Shown here piece by piece: positions 11,654-22,955 of a DNA stretch of 64,000 nucleotides (within the stretch, counting starts at the first letter, position 1; every line of letters starts with the position of its first letter). Under the pieces are notes generated by a model. It ran no database searches. It was not told where the DNA came from and was given only the letters and a program-made list of their open reading frames with translations. The translations under genes and the position numbers were made by a program. The stretch is from Paulinella micropora. Its lineage: Eukaryota; Cercozoa; Imbricatea; Euglyphida. Where the stretch lies: the NCBI GenBank assembly GCA_009731375.1, contig BJOX01000004.1, positions 786,481-850,480 on the forward strand, in the 5' to 3' direction.

Positions 11654-12064
11654 ATGACAAACGAAGACACTCAGAGATTTAGAATGTCCAGAGGTTGTGT
11701 TAATATGGTAAAGAATAACGAAAAGAGACTAATGGTAAAAGTTGGATGGAGAGAAGGAGGAAAGGTTATGTGTAAGAGTTTCTGCATCGGAAAGAAAAAA
11801 TCAAAAGAGCAAGCATTGGAAGAAGCAAAGAAGTATTACGAGGAAAATATAATACCTAAATACGAGGAATGGAAAATTAATTACGATAAAGAAACAAGAA
11901 TAATCAAAAAAGAAAAGAAGAAAATTTGGAAGCATAAAGATTTTAAGTGTGGATGTGGTGCTGAAATACATAGAAACAAAGCGCGACATATGAAGTCTTT
12001 GAAACATATTTCATCAACAGAAAAAGAAAAACCTCCAGTTCCTCCTAGACCAAGCAAAGAGTAA
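11654..12064 (+). CDS. AP2-like / zinc-finger putative DNA-binding protein
   Basis: A 136-residue open frame directly inside the left inverted repeat of Polinton A. Residues about 15-70 (MVKVGWREGGKVMCKSFCIG then KEQALEEAKKYYEE) look like the strand-strand-strand-helix pattern of AP2/ERF-type DNA-binding domains found in homing endonucleases and integrases. Residues about 95-120 hold CGCGAEIHRNKARHMKSLKH, a possible small C2H2-like zinc site. A role in binding the element's own DNA or in transcription is plausible but inferred. The frame is intact, which is unusual for this element. No counterpart is visible in B. Confidence 0.6.
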   Translation: MTNEDTQRFRMSRGCVNMVKNNEKRLMVKVGWREGGKVMCKSFCIGKKKSKEQALEEAKKYYEENIIPKYEEWKINYDKETRIIKKEKKKIWKHKDFKCGCGAEIHRNKARHMKSLKHISSTEKEKPPVPPRPSKE

Positions 12065-12337
12065 ATGGAGAAAATAAAGAATGAGGAACATATTAAGAAA
12101 GATGAAGATGATAGGTGTAATATGTGCTGATACATGGAACATAACTGCCACTGCGGTTCCGGGTATGGTAAGTATCGGTAATTAAAAAGTTTCTCTGAGG
12201 AAACCACTGAATTTCTGTTTAAAGATAAGAAGGGTCCTTATATAGGACACACGAGGCCACGAGGGGACGACCGATTGAGGCAGACAAATATTTTAATTTT
12301 ATAAAATTATATTTTCCTTAGTATACTGTTATCAAAC

Positions 12338-15300
12338 ATGGAGACACACACGTATAACTGCAAGGTCTACAGGTTGGATATATTAAGGGAATATAAGATA
12401 AATTACGAAATCAAGTCTGTCAGGGGTCGGGATGTGCTATATATCAAACCGAAGGTAAGGGGGTATAAAATTGATACACCGACCGCCCAAAACTACTTGA
12501 ACCAAGTAAGAGGTGCGGTGTATTTTGAGCACCATGCTATACCAATAGAACCACCTTTACCTACGATTGAAGAGAAAAAAGAACTGAAAGAAAATTACAG
12601 AGACTTGTTGCGGTATGGTCATTATGATATCATGAGGGACGACAGCAAGGAACATGAACTAGGAATAAATGAAAGCCGATATGAGGTAAGGATTAACTGC
12701 AACTTCCGATCATTTACGATGCGCGATGTAATAAGATTTATTAAGATTGTATTGAACGACTTTGTAAAACGACAAGCACCGCGAGATAAGGTTAGCCTAG
12801 GTATTGACTTTGTAGATTACTATGGAAAGGTATCAACAGGCTTACACAAAATTAATCAAATCTCTGTTGAAAAATTTTTAGAAAGATTGTCAGCAATATT
12901 TCAAAGCAACGAAAGTCTTTACATGGACGAGAACGGAATAAACTTTGATAAATTAAAATTTGTGTTGAAATCTGTTAAAATGCAGGCGGGCGGGACAAGG
13001 CTACAGGTTTTGAACAAATTAGATATATACAGAAAGAAAGGAGTAATCTGTATTACAAACAGCGATAACTTATGCTTAGCACGAGCAATCGTTGTAGTAC
13101 AAAACAATATTAATGGGAAGAAAGATACAGCAGGAAATGGCAGAGGCTTTACACGATGAAGCGAAAGTTATTAAGGATGTGTGTGTGATACCAGAAATTA
13201 ATACATTCGCTAATCACATTAAATATAATCTGGTTATTGTTGAATTCCCTGACAAAATCATTTATAAAACAGAACTATTTGATGCGAACGGAGAACGGCT
13301 GACTAACCTTTACATTCTAAAGACTGAAGGACATTACGATGCCATAACTAACATGAAGTCTATGCTAGGAAAAAACAATTTCTGTGAGTTATGTCTAAGA
13401 GGGTATAAGGAAAGACATGCCTGTGAAGCCAAATGTAGTATTTGTGAAACCAAGGGCTGTAAGGGAATAAAAGACAAGAGCCAGTGGAAAGAATGTGAAA
13501 AGTGCAATAGAAAGTTTCCAAACACTGAATGCTTTAATAACCACATGACGACAAACTGCGATATCAAAGCGAAATGTAAATCGTGCGGTCTGAATTACAG
13601 AAAGAAAGATAAGCACAAATGCGGATATGCGAAATGCCGAAATGGTAAACTAGTGAAACCGCTTGAGCACCAATGTGAAATAGTCCAAAAAGAAATCTTA
13701 CCGCCGTCAGAGCAATACATATTCTTTGATTTTGAAGCGACACAGGACACAGGCGAACACATTGTTAATCATGCTGAAAGCCAGTATTACGATGCCAAGG
13801 AACCGCCTATTATACATAAGAACATTCAAGATTTCTATAATTGAGCTTTTGACACTAAACACAGCGGATTTACATTTATCGCACACAATGCCCGTGGTTA
13901 TGATTGTCAGTTTATTCTTAAGTGGTTGGTTGATAATGGACAAACTCCATTTGTAATTTATGAGGGCGGTAAGATTATGATGATGACACTTAAGAAGTAT
14001 CGCTTTATAGACAGCCTAAGTTTTCGTACGATGCAATTGTCTGACTTTCCAAAGACATTCGGACTTACGGAACTTAAGAAAGGTTTCTTCCCGCACTTCT
14101 TCAATACGGCGAAAAATAGAAACTATGTTGGTGTAATGCCCCATAAGAAACATTACGGCTATGACACGATGCGAGGAGATAAACGAAAGGAATTTCTTGA
14201 ATGGTATGACGAACAAGTGAAAGCACATAACAGGTTTGATATGACGAAGAAAATCGCTGAGTATTGTCATTCAGATGTTGATATACTGAGGAAGGGTAGT
14301 ATAGATTTTAGAAATCAGTTTCTCGAGTTTGGTATTGACCCTTTTCAATATACAACTATCGCGAGTTGTGTTATGGCTCTGTATCGTGCTAAGTTTATGC
14401 CAGAAAATTCAATTGCGATATTAAAAGCGGAAAAACAAAACAGGATGACTTCTAGGGCTTGTGTAGAATGGTTAGCATACAGAAGCAGACTGAATAAGAC
14501 AGATATTAAACACGCATTCAACGGAGGTGAAAAAATGTTTCAACTTGGACAATCTTGTGTGTATGTAGATGGTTGGGACGAGAAAAACAAAACCGCTTAT
14601 GAGTTTTACGGGTGTCATTGGCACGGATGTGATAAGTGTTGGAATAGCAATGCTTTGAATGTGAAGAAAAATAAGACAATGGGCGAACTATACAAGGAAA
14701 CAATGAGAAGAGAAAAACAACTTAACGAAAAAGCGAAAGTAATAAGTATCTGGGAGTGTGAATGGAGCCTGATGAAAACCAGTGAAAGACTGGCCGAGGA
14801 TACAAACGAACGAATTACTGAACAAGAAGGACTAAACCCACGAGAGGCAATGTTTGGAGGTAGTGTGAATGCTCTGAAATTATATTGGAAATCACGACAT
14901 GATAATGAGTATGCAAAATATATTGACATATGCTCACTTTATCCGACCGTGATGTATTACGACCTTTATCCAAGCGGACACCATATCATAATACGACCAA
15001 GCAACGAGGAGGAAAGAAATGAGATGAAAAATAAAATTATAAACAGAGAATATTTTGGTGTGGCTAAGGTTAAGATGCTACCGCCGAGAGGCTTACTACA
15101 CCCTGTCTTACCGAAGGCGGACAGAGGTAAGATGATGTATTACTTATGCGATAGGTGCGGAATGACCGAGCAACACAGCGAATGTAAGCACACAGATAAA
15201 GAACGAGCAATAACAGGCACATGGGCAACTCCAGAAATTTACAAGGCATTAGACAAAGGGTATAAGTTAATAAAAATATATGAAGTATGGAACTGGAAAG

Positions 15301-16303
15301 AACAAAGCAGTAGTTTATTCAAAGAATACATAAAGACATTCTTGAAAGTAAAACAAGAGTCCAGCGGATATCCCGCGGGATGTAATACGGAAGCAGAAAA
15401 GCAAAATTACATTAATAGCATGGAAATCAAAATGGGAGTTAAGATGGATGAAAGCAAAATATTCAAAAACGAAGGACGGAGAGCAGTGGCTAAGTTGTGT
15501 TTGAACTCTTTATGGGGCAAGTTTGGACAAAAACAAAATAAAACACAGAACAAAATGATAAAGGATAAAGAAACATTAAACAAACTATTGAACGATAAAT
15601 CAGTGGATAATATAAATATTAACATAATTAACGACCAAATTGTAAAAGCTAGTTATGACTTAAAACAGGATGCGGTGAGCGACCCGATTACAACAAATAT
15701 TGTAGTTGCTTTATTTACTACATGCCACGCGAAAATGAGACTTTACAATATGATGGATATATTAGGTAATAGGATATTGTATCATGACACAGACAGCGTA
15801 ATATATACGACAAAGAAATTAATCAGGCAGATGTAGAGACAGGCGATTTACTGGGAGATTGGACTGATGAATTAAAAGGAGCGAAAATAAAAACCTTTGT
15901 GGGAGGAGGGCCGAAGTGTTATGGATACTTATTAGATAATGGTAAAGCCAGTATGAAAGTAAAAGGATTTAGTATGAACTATGAAACGAAAAAAGCATTG
16001 AATTTACCGAATATGTTAAGTGTAATAAGTTGTGGGCTAGGTATTACGAGCACTGAATTATTTGAGAATGGTAAAAATGAACTGGCTGAATTGTTGGAGA
16101 CTGATGAAGAATTACGGATTGCTAAGCGAATTGAGAAATCTGGAAAAGTAGTTCTAACAGAAAACAACAAGATAACACAAGACAAACAAAAGAAAAAAAT
16201 AACAAGCGAATACTTAGAAAAGATATTTAGTTTTACATATACGAAAAGACAAGTTGTCGGAATTGTAGAGAATGCTATTGAAACTAGACCTTTTGGATAT
16301 TAA
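12338..16303 (+). pseudogene. Protein-primed family B DNA polymerase, Polinton A
   Basis: Replicative polymerase of the element, of the protein-primed B type that starts from a terminal protein at the inverted-repeat ends. In order: an N-terminal region with no recognised domain; a Cys/His-rich zinc region at about 13375-13690 (CELC, CSIC, CEKC, CKSC pairs); Exo I FFDFEATQ; Exo II AHNARGYD; Exo III YCHSDVDIL; a segment with YEFYGCHWHGCDKC; palm motif A IDICSLYP; motif B KLCLNSLWGKFG; motif C YHDTDSVIY; and C-terminal RPFGY. A frameshift lies at about 13110-13160, a TGA replaces a tryptophan at 13842-13844, and another frameshift lies at about 15810. All catalytic motifs survive, but the frame is broken. 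Confidence 0.93.
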
Positions 16304-16371
16304 AAAAATAAAGATAATGAATAATTAATTTTTTCCATAAAATTTTTTTATAACTCATACTATATAGACCA

Positions 16372-16659
16372 ATGACCACCCTCACCAGACTATCTGAAAA
16401 ATTTGGACGACTTTCAATTGAGAAGAATAAGGAATTCTTTTCAGTAAGAGATGTCCAACAGATGATTGACAAAGAAATTAAGGCAATTGAAAAAAGTAGA
16501 GAAGGAAAGCCAACCGATGTTTTTCCGTTTGGCAAATACAAAGGAAAAAAAAATCAAGATGTTGCTACCATTGACAAACCATATCTTGAATGGGTTATGA
16601 AACAGCCGTGGTTTGATAAATTTACAGACATTAAAAGTGAAGTAAAAAAATATTTATAG
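16372..16659 (+). CDS. Small DUF3820-type (exonuclease-X tail-like) protein
   Basis: A 95-residue intact frame 70 bp after the polymerase. The C-terminal half has FPFGKYKGK, then DVATIDKPYLEWV and QPWF. This is the signature of DUF3820 and the C-terminal tail of exodeoxyribonuclease X-like proteins, a small domain thought to bind nucleic acid. The N-terminus is a short helix. It is followed 30 bp later by a second gene ending in a related domain. B carries the same protein, 95 aa and intact, at 36660-36947, inside its inversion. Confidence 0.7.
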   Translation: MTTLTRLSEKFGRLSIEKNKEFFSVRDVQQMIDKEIKAIEKSREGKPTDVFPFGKYKGKKNQDVATIDKPYLEWVMKQPWFDKFTDIKSEVKKYL

Positions 16660-16689
16660 TAAAAATTAATATTTACTTTATATATATCA

Positions 16690-17141
16690 ATGACTGACCT
16701 GTCAACCAAACAGGACTACTTAAACGAAATTGAGAAATGGAACCTTGATATTGAAATCAAGAAACCCACGATTAAATGGACTAAGCCTGACATTGTTTCT
16801 TTCTATGAGCAATACAAACCCCGCGACGACAATGTGAAAGTAGTTATTCCATTGGAGGCTACACTAGCAAAAATTATAATGGAGGAACCAAGCACACCAT
16901 TTACGGCGACTGATTTAAAGAGACTAGTATCACTGAAATCAAGGCTAATGTTGGTGAAGAAATAGCGAATGCTACATGTAGAGAAGAAGTATGTATATTA
17001 AAGAAAGATGTTGTTCTTCAATATGGAAAATATGCACACAAAAACATTGACGATGTAGCCAAGATTGATAAACGATACCTTGAATGGTTAGTTCAACAGC
17101 AGCGGTGCCAAAATGTGGATGACATAAAAAAATTTATTTAA
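16690..17141 (+). pseudogene. Second DUF3820-type protein, frameshifted
   Basis: The first frame reads MTDLSTKQDYLNEIEKWNLD and KPTIKWTKPDIVSFYEQY, and runs to 16965. A one-base shift at about 16925 leads into a frame that ends with LQYGKYAHKNIDDVAKIDK, YLEWLVQQ and DDIKKFI at 17141. This is a second degenerate copy of the small domain in the preceding gene. It converges with the virion gene at 17177. The B counterpart (36100-36631) is broken in a similar way. Function unknown, probably nucleic-acid binding. Confidence 0.65.
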
Positions 17142-17176
17142 ATCATTGATATTTTATTCAATTAATTTTTTTTGCT

Positions 17177-18424
17177 TTATTGTTCTTCTATAAAGTTAGC
17201 GATAACATTAACATTTGAACCATTATTAGCAGTAGCAACGGATTTTTGTGTAAAAGTCAATACATCACTAGGAGACAGATATATATCATAATTTATAAGA
17301 TTTATTTGTTGAGTTGATTGCGAATTTACATAAAGTTTACAAATTGTTGTTCCGTTGGCAACGACACTCGCCTTTGTATCAGTATCTACAATTGAATACT
17401 TAGTATCAACATCTGCAAAACCCGCTCCAGTTAGTGTTCCATTCAATACCATTCTTACTACACACGCCTTACTATCTTCATTCGTAATACTTATCAAAGT
17501 TGGATAAACATTTGAATAATTTGTTAAATTAGCACCGCCCACATCAAATGTTGCTTTATTCCTGATACTAATAATAGGGGTTTCAGTTGTGTTTGCTGCT
17601 TTACTTCCTTCCACTTCATTTGTTATACTTGTGTTTATTGTATTACTTCCTTCAATAAATAATCGAACACTTGCTTTTTTAAGAGTTTGAATTCCGATAG
17701 CAGCATCATTCCTCATTAGTGCGGTAAATGGTAAAGTAGTGTTTCTTAAACTTACACCTGTGTTGGCATTCGCATACTTAATAGTATGGACTACTTGAAA
17801 TTCTCCTGTCGTAGGATTTTCAATAGAAAACCTTATAGCACCAAAGCCTAAATATTGAAATTGAATTTGGAATACATTTCCTTTACTCCAATCAATAACA
17901 GACATATCTTTTGTTCCATCGCATGGGTCATCCCAGTTTGCTTGTTGAATAAAAGTTGTAGCCCCTCCTTTGGCTTGTAGAATACGCATCCCGACATTAG
18001 TTTTATAAAAATAAAAACCATTTGAAAAATCACTTTCACCAATTCCTACACACGAATAATAGGCTTTTGTGTCATCAGTTGTCCATATAGCAGTGAAGCG
18101 ACCAACAACTCCCATACCCGTCCGATATTTTATTCTTCTTTTACTTGTTAGGATAGCATTCGCCGTGTTATTTGCTTGAGTTTTTAATTCTGCCATATTA
18201 TTCAAAAATGACACAGAAGATTTTGTTTCTGTTTTAGTCCATACCCTTGTATTAATAGTGTATGGAAAGATTTCCTGAACAACTGGAGTTAATTGTCCAA
18301 CTAGTGTTTCTCCAAAAGCAGTTTTCATATTATCAGTTTTAATACCACCATCATATCCGACCCTGATGTTTGAAAAATCTCCGTCTGGATTTTGTGCGAT
18401 CAAGTTTCTCTGGTGTGTAGTCAT
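17177..18424 (-). CDS. Beta-rich virion surface protein (415 aa)
   Basis: An intact 415-residue frame and the longest undamaged gene of Polinton A. The middle contains WSKGNVFQIQFQYLGFGAI followed by FSIENPTTGEFQVVHTI and YANANTGVSLRN. I associate this pattern with structural or fibre-like proteins of phages and large DNA viruses, recalled from general knowledge and not checked. The rest is rich in Ser, Thr, Asn and Ile, as in beta-sandwich proteins. It is the most downstream minus-strand virion gene and follows the capsid gene. A palindrome lies 7 bp upstream of its ATG. B carries a broken copy whose last ~20 codons have been inverted away. Confidence 0.6.
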   Translation of the reverse strand: MTTHQRNLIAQNPDGDFSNIRVGYDGGIKTDNMKTAFGETLVGQLTPVVQEIFPYTINTRVWTKTETKSSVSFLNNMAELKTQANNTANAILTSKRRIKYRTGMGVVGRFTAIWTTDDTKAYYSCVGIGESDFSNGFYFYKTNVGMRILQAKGGATTFIQQANWDDPCDGTKDMSVIDWSKGNVFQIQFQYLGFGAIRFSIENPTTGEFQVVHTIKYANANTGVSLRNTTLPFTALMRNDAAIGIQTLKKASVRLFIEGSNTINTSITNEVEGSKAANTTETPIISIRNKATFDVGGANLTNYSNVYPTLISITNEDSKACVVRMVLNGTLTGAGFADVDTKYSIVDTDTKASVVANGTTICKLYVNSQSTQQINLINYDIYLSPSDVLTFTQKSVATANNGSNVNVIANFIEEQ

Positions 18425-18433
18425 TGTTTTTGT

Positions 18434-18450
18434 TTTTGACTACCTCAAAA
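18434..18450. promoter_or_regulatory. Palindrome upstream of the 415-aa virion gene
   Basis: TTTTTGACTACCTCAAAAA has 7-bp arms TTTTTGA/TCAAAAA around CTACC. It ends a few bases before the ATG (minus strand) at 18424. Nearly the same palindrome lies 8 bp before a small B gene (32361-32379), and a variant lies at 49138-49154. It is a candidate operator or promoter element. Confidence 0.5.
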
Positions 18451-18516
18451 ACAAATGTGTTATATTGAATGAAAAAAAATAAATCTAAATTTTTTAAAAT
18501 TTTTTCTTTTGGCAGT

Positions 18517-19992
18517 TTATGAAATGGAAATTATATTTGCCTTAACCTGAACCTCCCGCTGAGTGATTGCTACACTTACATGCTGATGAGCATTATTCTG
18601 TGTAGTGCTAATGAACTCCCATCGTCTCTCATTGGAAAGGTCAAGCCCGCTAACTTCATTTTGGTCTTTGCTCCACAGCGGGTGGGTATTATCCCAAGTA
18701 TCAACCCTGAACCAGTTGTATTGATACACATTTGAATTCATTAAAACAGAACCTTCAAGTTTAGGTTTCAAGCACATATAATCTTCGAAGGTAGCGGGAA
18801 ATATTTCAAATTCCTGAAGTCGTGCCCCGTCAAGTGTGGTGTGAAAACTAGTAGTCTTAGCGGTTGCTCTGTTATCAATATCATAAGCGGTATTCTTGTT
18901 TTCTGTGTTGTTAAAGAGTGTGTGATAAATTTTCTTCAACCTTTTACCATGTCACCTATCAAAGCGGAGAATGATATTTTGTGTTAGTGGATTGAGCAAT
19001 GGAATTTTTATAAACATAAGGATAATCAATATTAAAACTCATACCTTCAGCACTCGCCACCTTTTGTTGAATTGATTGAATGACATCGGAATTAGTCTCT
19101 ACAGCAAGGAACAAGTTAAGATTAGAAACACTTACATTACCAGCGGCAGCAACAACCGCTCCGCCAGCAATTGATAGGGGGTCATTGTTGTAATAATAAA
19201 TTTTAGGGGTCTGTTGCCACACAATCCGCATATTCAAAATCTCTGGAAACATAATAGTCTTATCTAGTGCGAAAATAGTATTGTAAAGCATACCCAGATT
19301 TATCTTAACACTGATAGAAGGCTCAGCGGAAGTAATAGAACCGCCAGAGAAATACTTAGGCTCGTTGTAAGCGACATTGACGACAGAGAGTTGCCCACTT
19401 CCATCCGCGATACAGACATCATTATGGCGACGGGCATTAACAACAGGTTCACCAAACATAGCCTTAACACTTGCGGCAATATCATTACCAGCATCAGTCA
19501 TTGTTGTTCTAAAAGTCTCCTTTACTATTTGTGAAGTTGAGATATTAATCTTACTATCTACATTACACTTTTGAAGCATACATCCCGCACCACTTCCATT
19601 ATCGTGGTTTTCAAGTGTCAGAAAGTCCTTCATAGAAGTTTCAGCCTTCCAAATAATCTTTGTAAAATTACCAACTTCATCATCTTACATCGCACAGATA
19701 AGCACCGCTACGGGTTTGAAGTTGAATTTGTCTAATAGGAGCCAGACAATCCATATAGCATTTGTTATAGTTCGCTGCAATTGCTGGTAGGGCAATGTTA
19801 AGTAAAACTCAAGACAGAGCGGGCTAAGTTAAATGGCCTGCTGATAAGGTCAAAGTTGCTTTCTTGTCCTCCTGCGGTAGTAACAGTAATAGCTCCCGCA
19901 CCTTCTCGCGGAGTTAGTTTATTCAAACGATACGAAGCACTGATGTAGTCGGTTCTAGAAAAGTCTAGTTCGCCTCCGTGTTGAGTTGGCAT
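18517..19992 (-). pseudogene. Major capsid protein (double jelly roll), Polinton A
   Basis: The total length, about 490 codons, is right for a Polinton double-jelly-roll major capsid protein. The start is MPTQHGGELDFSRTDYIS. Recognisable parts are NKCYMDCLAPIRQIQL, ENHDNGSGAGCMLQKCN, MFPEILNMRIVWQQTP, SNLNLFLAVETNSDVI and, near the end, YQYNWFRVDTWDNTHPLW. There are frameshifts or stops at about 19800, 19685 and 18950. The gene lies between the penton and the 415-aa protein and aligns along its length with the B copy at 38454-39735. The assignment rests on position, length and pattern. Confidence 0.8.
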
Positions 19993-20081
19993 TTTGTTTT
20001 TAGGTTTTTGGCAGTTGTGAAAATTAACTAATTCACTGGAATATATTTATAGAAAAAAAATAATTCTAAAATTAAAATTAA

Positions 20082-20864
20082 TTACCTAGATTTTAATAAA
20101 TTAAAAAATGATGTAAATAAATTAAAATAATTAGTCTCTCTGTAAATTAATAATGTCATTACAATACCTAACCCATTAAGATTTATAGCCTGATCGTTTT
20201 CGTCTGTAAGATAAAACCTATATACATTATTTGAACTGGTTGATAATTTCTTACCATACTCAGACCCACTTCCGTCGTATATAACGGCTCCAAATGGAAT
20301 TTCGTTGGCTGTGTATATTTCTTGTAGCACATGATTATCTCCTTCACCAACTAAGTCCGATTGAAGATATAAAGTCTTTTCTCCAGTTAGAATAATCACA
20401 TTTGGCGATTTAATGAAATCATTAGCGAAGAAATATGTTGAATTTCTATCAAAACCCATAACCTCGTGAATGCGGGCATCGGCATCAAATATAAACCGCG
20501 GTTGAATGCATCCGTTATTTGAAACACTCAATGTTAATTTACCATCCTCCGCTTCTGTGTTTGTATTGTTGCTTGAGACGTCATAAGTATAGTCATTCGG
20601 ACTTTCTGTCGTCAGTACCTCCGACAACTTATTTTTTAGATTGTTCATTGTGTAGTTTCCCTCAGGTATCGTAATTAAAGCCTCATACCCGTCTTCGCTA
20701 AGAAGCCACAGAGTAATAAGATTTTGGAACATAGATATAAAGAATTTTGCAATGTGTGGGATTGTCTAGTGATTTTAAGTTTATTTCGTGTGTAAAGTCG
20801 CTGTCTGTGCCAGTTATTCTATTTTTACTATTTTACCCGAACTTCTTCCTCCCTTGTAATCCAT
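20082..20864 (-). pseudogene. Penton-like minor capsid protein, Polinton A
   Basis: Probable single-jelly-roll vertex protein. The main frame (20082-20732) has ITIPEGNYTMNNLKNKLSEV, then a VMGFDRNSTYFF segment and SPNVIILTGEKTLYLQSDL. This order is typical of Polinton and virophage penton proteins. Upstream of 20720 the protein continues in other frames (GTDSDFTHEINLKSLDN, then YVPKSYY) back to an ATG at 20864, so there are two frameshifts. It starts 22 bp after the protease stop. Polinton B has no equivalent; a palindromic repeat occupies the site. Confidence 0.75.
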
Positions 20865-20886
20865 TGTATATCATATAAATAATATT

Positions 20887-21881
20887 TCAGATAAATGTAT
20901 CAAAATTACTATACCCATTCTGTGCTTTTAATTTCTCCGCTTCTTCTTCTTTTAAGTCTGTATAGCCACTAGCAAAATTAAATCGGTTGCCTTTCGCCCG
21001 CTCCATTAAAAATCTCATACTATGCCAACCGCATTCATTGTGACTGAGGTGTTTGATTGATTTTTAACCTTATTTACTTTCATTAATAGATATGTGCTTG
21101 GGTGGCTTCGGTCAATTAGTTGTTTCATTTGTTGTTAAAAGTCTTCGGTTGGCTCGTAAAGTGCTAAAGGGTCATAGACTTCAACACTCCTGTCTTTATC
21201 TAGACTTATCCATACTGCGATCCAATTAGACCCTGCTTGTTTGTGATTGTCCAAATTCATAATAAATCCGTATCGTTTTCTGCTTCCGGGCTTCAACTTG
21301 TAGATTTCATCACTGGCTATTGCTCCGAGATACCATCCATATTTTTTCATTATGTCGTCTATTTCATTAGTCGTTAGTCCCCGCCCCTCTCCTTCCTGCA
21401 TGGATTGCTCTTGCTGTTGCTCTGGCGTCTCCGCGACGCTCGGGGGTATGGTTGTCTCCTCTGTCTCTGGCTCTGATTGCTGTGGCTCTGGTTGATGTGA
21501 AGTGATGCTCGGGGGTAGCGGTGTCTCCGCGACGCTCGTGGGTATGGTAGTTGGTGGCATACCTTCATCAACATTTAAATCCGCTGAAACTTGTTTATCT
21601 ACATTTGGGTCTATAGTCATTTTGCTAGTTAGAGTTTTTACAAAGTCCTTTTTATTCATTGTGTGCCTCCAAACATTGCGGGATAGATATTTTTTAATTA
21701 TTTTTATTGAAAATACCTTATCAATTAATTCTTCTAATGTCTTCGCTCCTGTCCCCTTTTTTTTATGATCTCCAATATTTTGGAGATACCCCATAAACTC
21801 TTCATATCTAGCATAATCGGCTACTTTTCTTTTTACGTTTTCCTTTTCATTTCCAACATCAATATTAAACCTTTTAATCAT
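20887..21881 (-). pseudogene. Adenain-like cysteine protease, Polinton A
   Basis: Maturation protease of the adenovirus-protease/Ulp1 type. The N-terminal half is a linker with repeated Pro/Glu/Gln. The catalytic part starts near KKYGWYLGAIASDEIYKLKP and continues with VWISLDKDRSVEVYDPLA (acidic residue). The cysteine comes at about 21025 in ECGWHSMRFL, then a C-terminal KLKAQNGY tail. In B the histidine before WMAVW is present (GQHW), while here it is SNW, so the catalytic His is lost. A TAA follows EPTEDF, and a frameshift lies before the Cys. The reading may start upstream of 21881 without an ATG. Confidence 0.8.
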
Positions 21882-22027
21882 GTTAATTATCCACTTTGAA
21901 GTGTCTTTGTAATTTAATTTGTTATGTCCATCACTATCTAGTCTCTTTTTTAAAGCCTGTGCTAACTCTTTTATAGTAATGTTTGGGTGATAATTTTTGA
22001 AAATACAGAGATTAAAAATTGATTAAT

Positions 22028-22955
22028 TTATAAATTTTCAAAATGCTTACCTTTTTCTTCTGCTTTCTTTTCTTCCTTTTCAAGTTTTTCTTTATATTCT
22101 TCTGCTAACTTTTTCTGTTCCTCTAAAGATGTTGCTGTGGCTATAGCCGTCTGAATATCTTGACTGGCTTTTTGTAAGTCTTTACGACTCATCTTTTTTA
22201 TGAACTTATCTGTATATCCTGCTAATTTCAGTGTTTCAATATCTTTCTGCTTTTGCTTTTTTTCTTCCTCATATTGCTCTTTCGTTTTCAATGGTGCTTC
22301 ATCTCCTAAATTAGGTAATGGCGGTGCTTGTGGTGGTGCTCCTAATGGCGGTGCTTGTGGTTGCCCCTGCTGTGGTGGCATAATATATTGATATTGTGGT
22401 GGCGGTGGTAATGCTTGTATCCTATTTTTTCTGTCTTCTTCATATTTTACATCTTCTATGAGTTTTTGCTCCCTTCTTAGTTCTCTGGCTTTTTGTTCTT
22501 GTCGTTCATTTATCTCCGCTAGTTCTCTTTTGTGTTCCCTGTCCTTTATTTCTTTTTTGTTCCTCTGCATCTGCTATGTCTTTTCGTTCTAGGCTTTTCT
22601 TTTCTTCTATCATATCTTCCCTCTTCTTCTTTTCCTTTTCTTCCTCATCATGTATTAACTCATATTTCTTCTGTAAGTTGCTTTGTATTTGGTTTCTGTT
22701 CTCGTGTTCAAGACGATTGAACAGATTTGATTATTTTTTCCCTCGGTTTGCGGCCCTGCCTTTGTGTCCTCGGCTTACCAATATATTTCATAAAAGTTTA
22801 ACGATTTGTAATGTGCTTAAATCATTTGTTTTCTTACCAAAATTAAGATAATATTTTCTACCCTTCTGGATAATATAAGGTCTCCCGCTCTTATTCCTAT
22901 AAACCCGAGGTGGACGGACTTTTGCCTTTTTCTTATTAGTCTTTTTAGCGACCAT
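22028..22955 (-). pseudogene. Coiled-coil protein with basic N-terminus
   Basis: It begins at 22955 with MVAKKTNKKKAKVRPPR and GRPYIIQKGRKYYLNFGKK, then STLQIVKLL. After two frameshifts (about 22785 and 22565) comes a long charged Glu/Lys coiled coil with a Pro/Gln-rich break (QALPPPPQYQYIMPPQQG) around residue 55 of the last frame. Function is unknown. Position between protease and pX suggests a virion or scaffold role. In B the same gene is fused to a truncated ATPase by a deletion. Confidence 0.55.
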
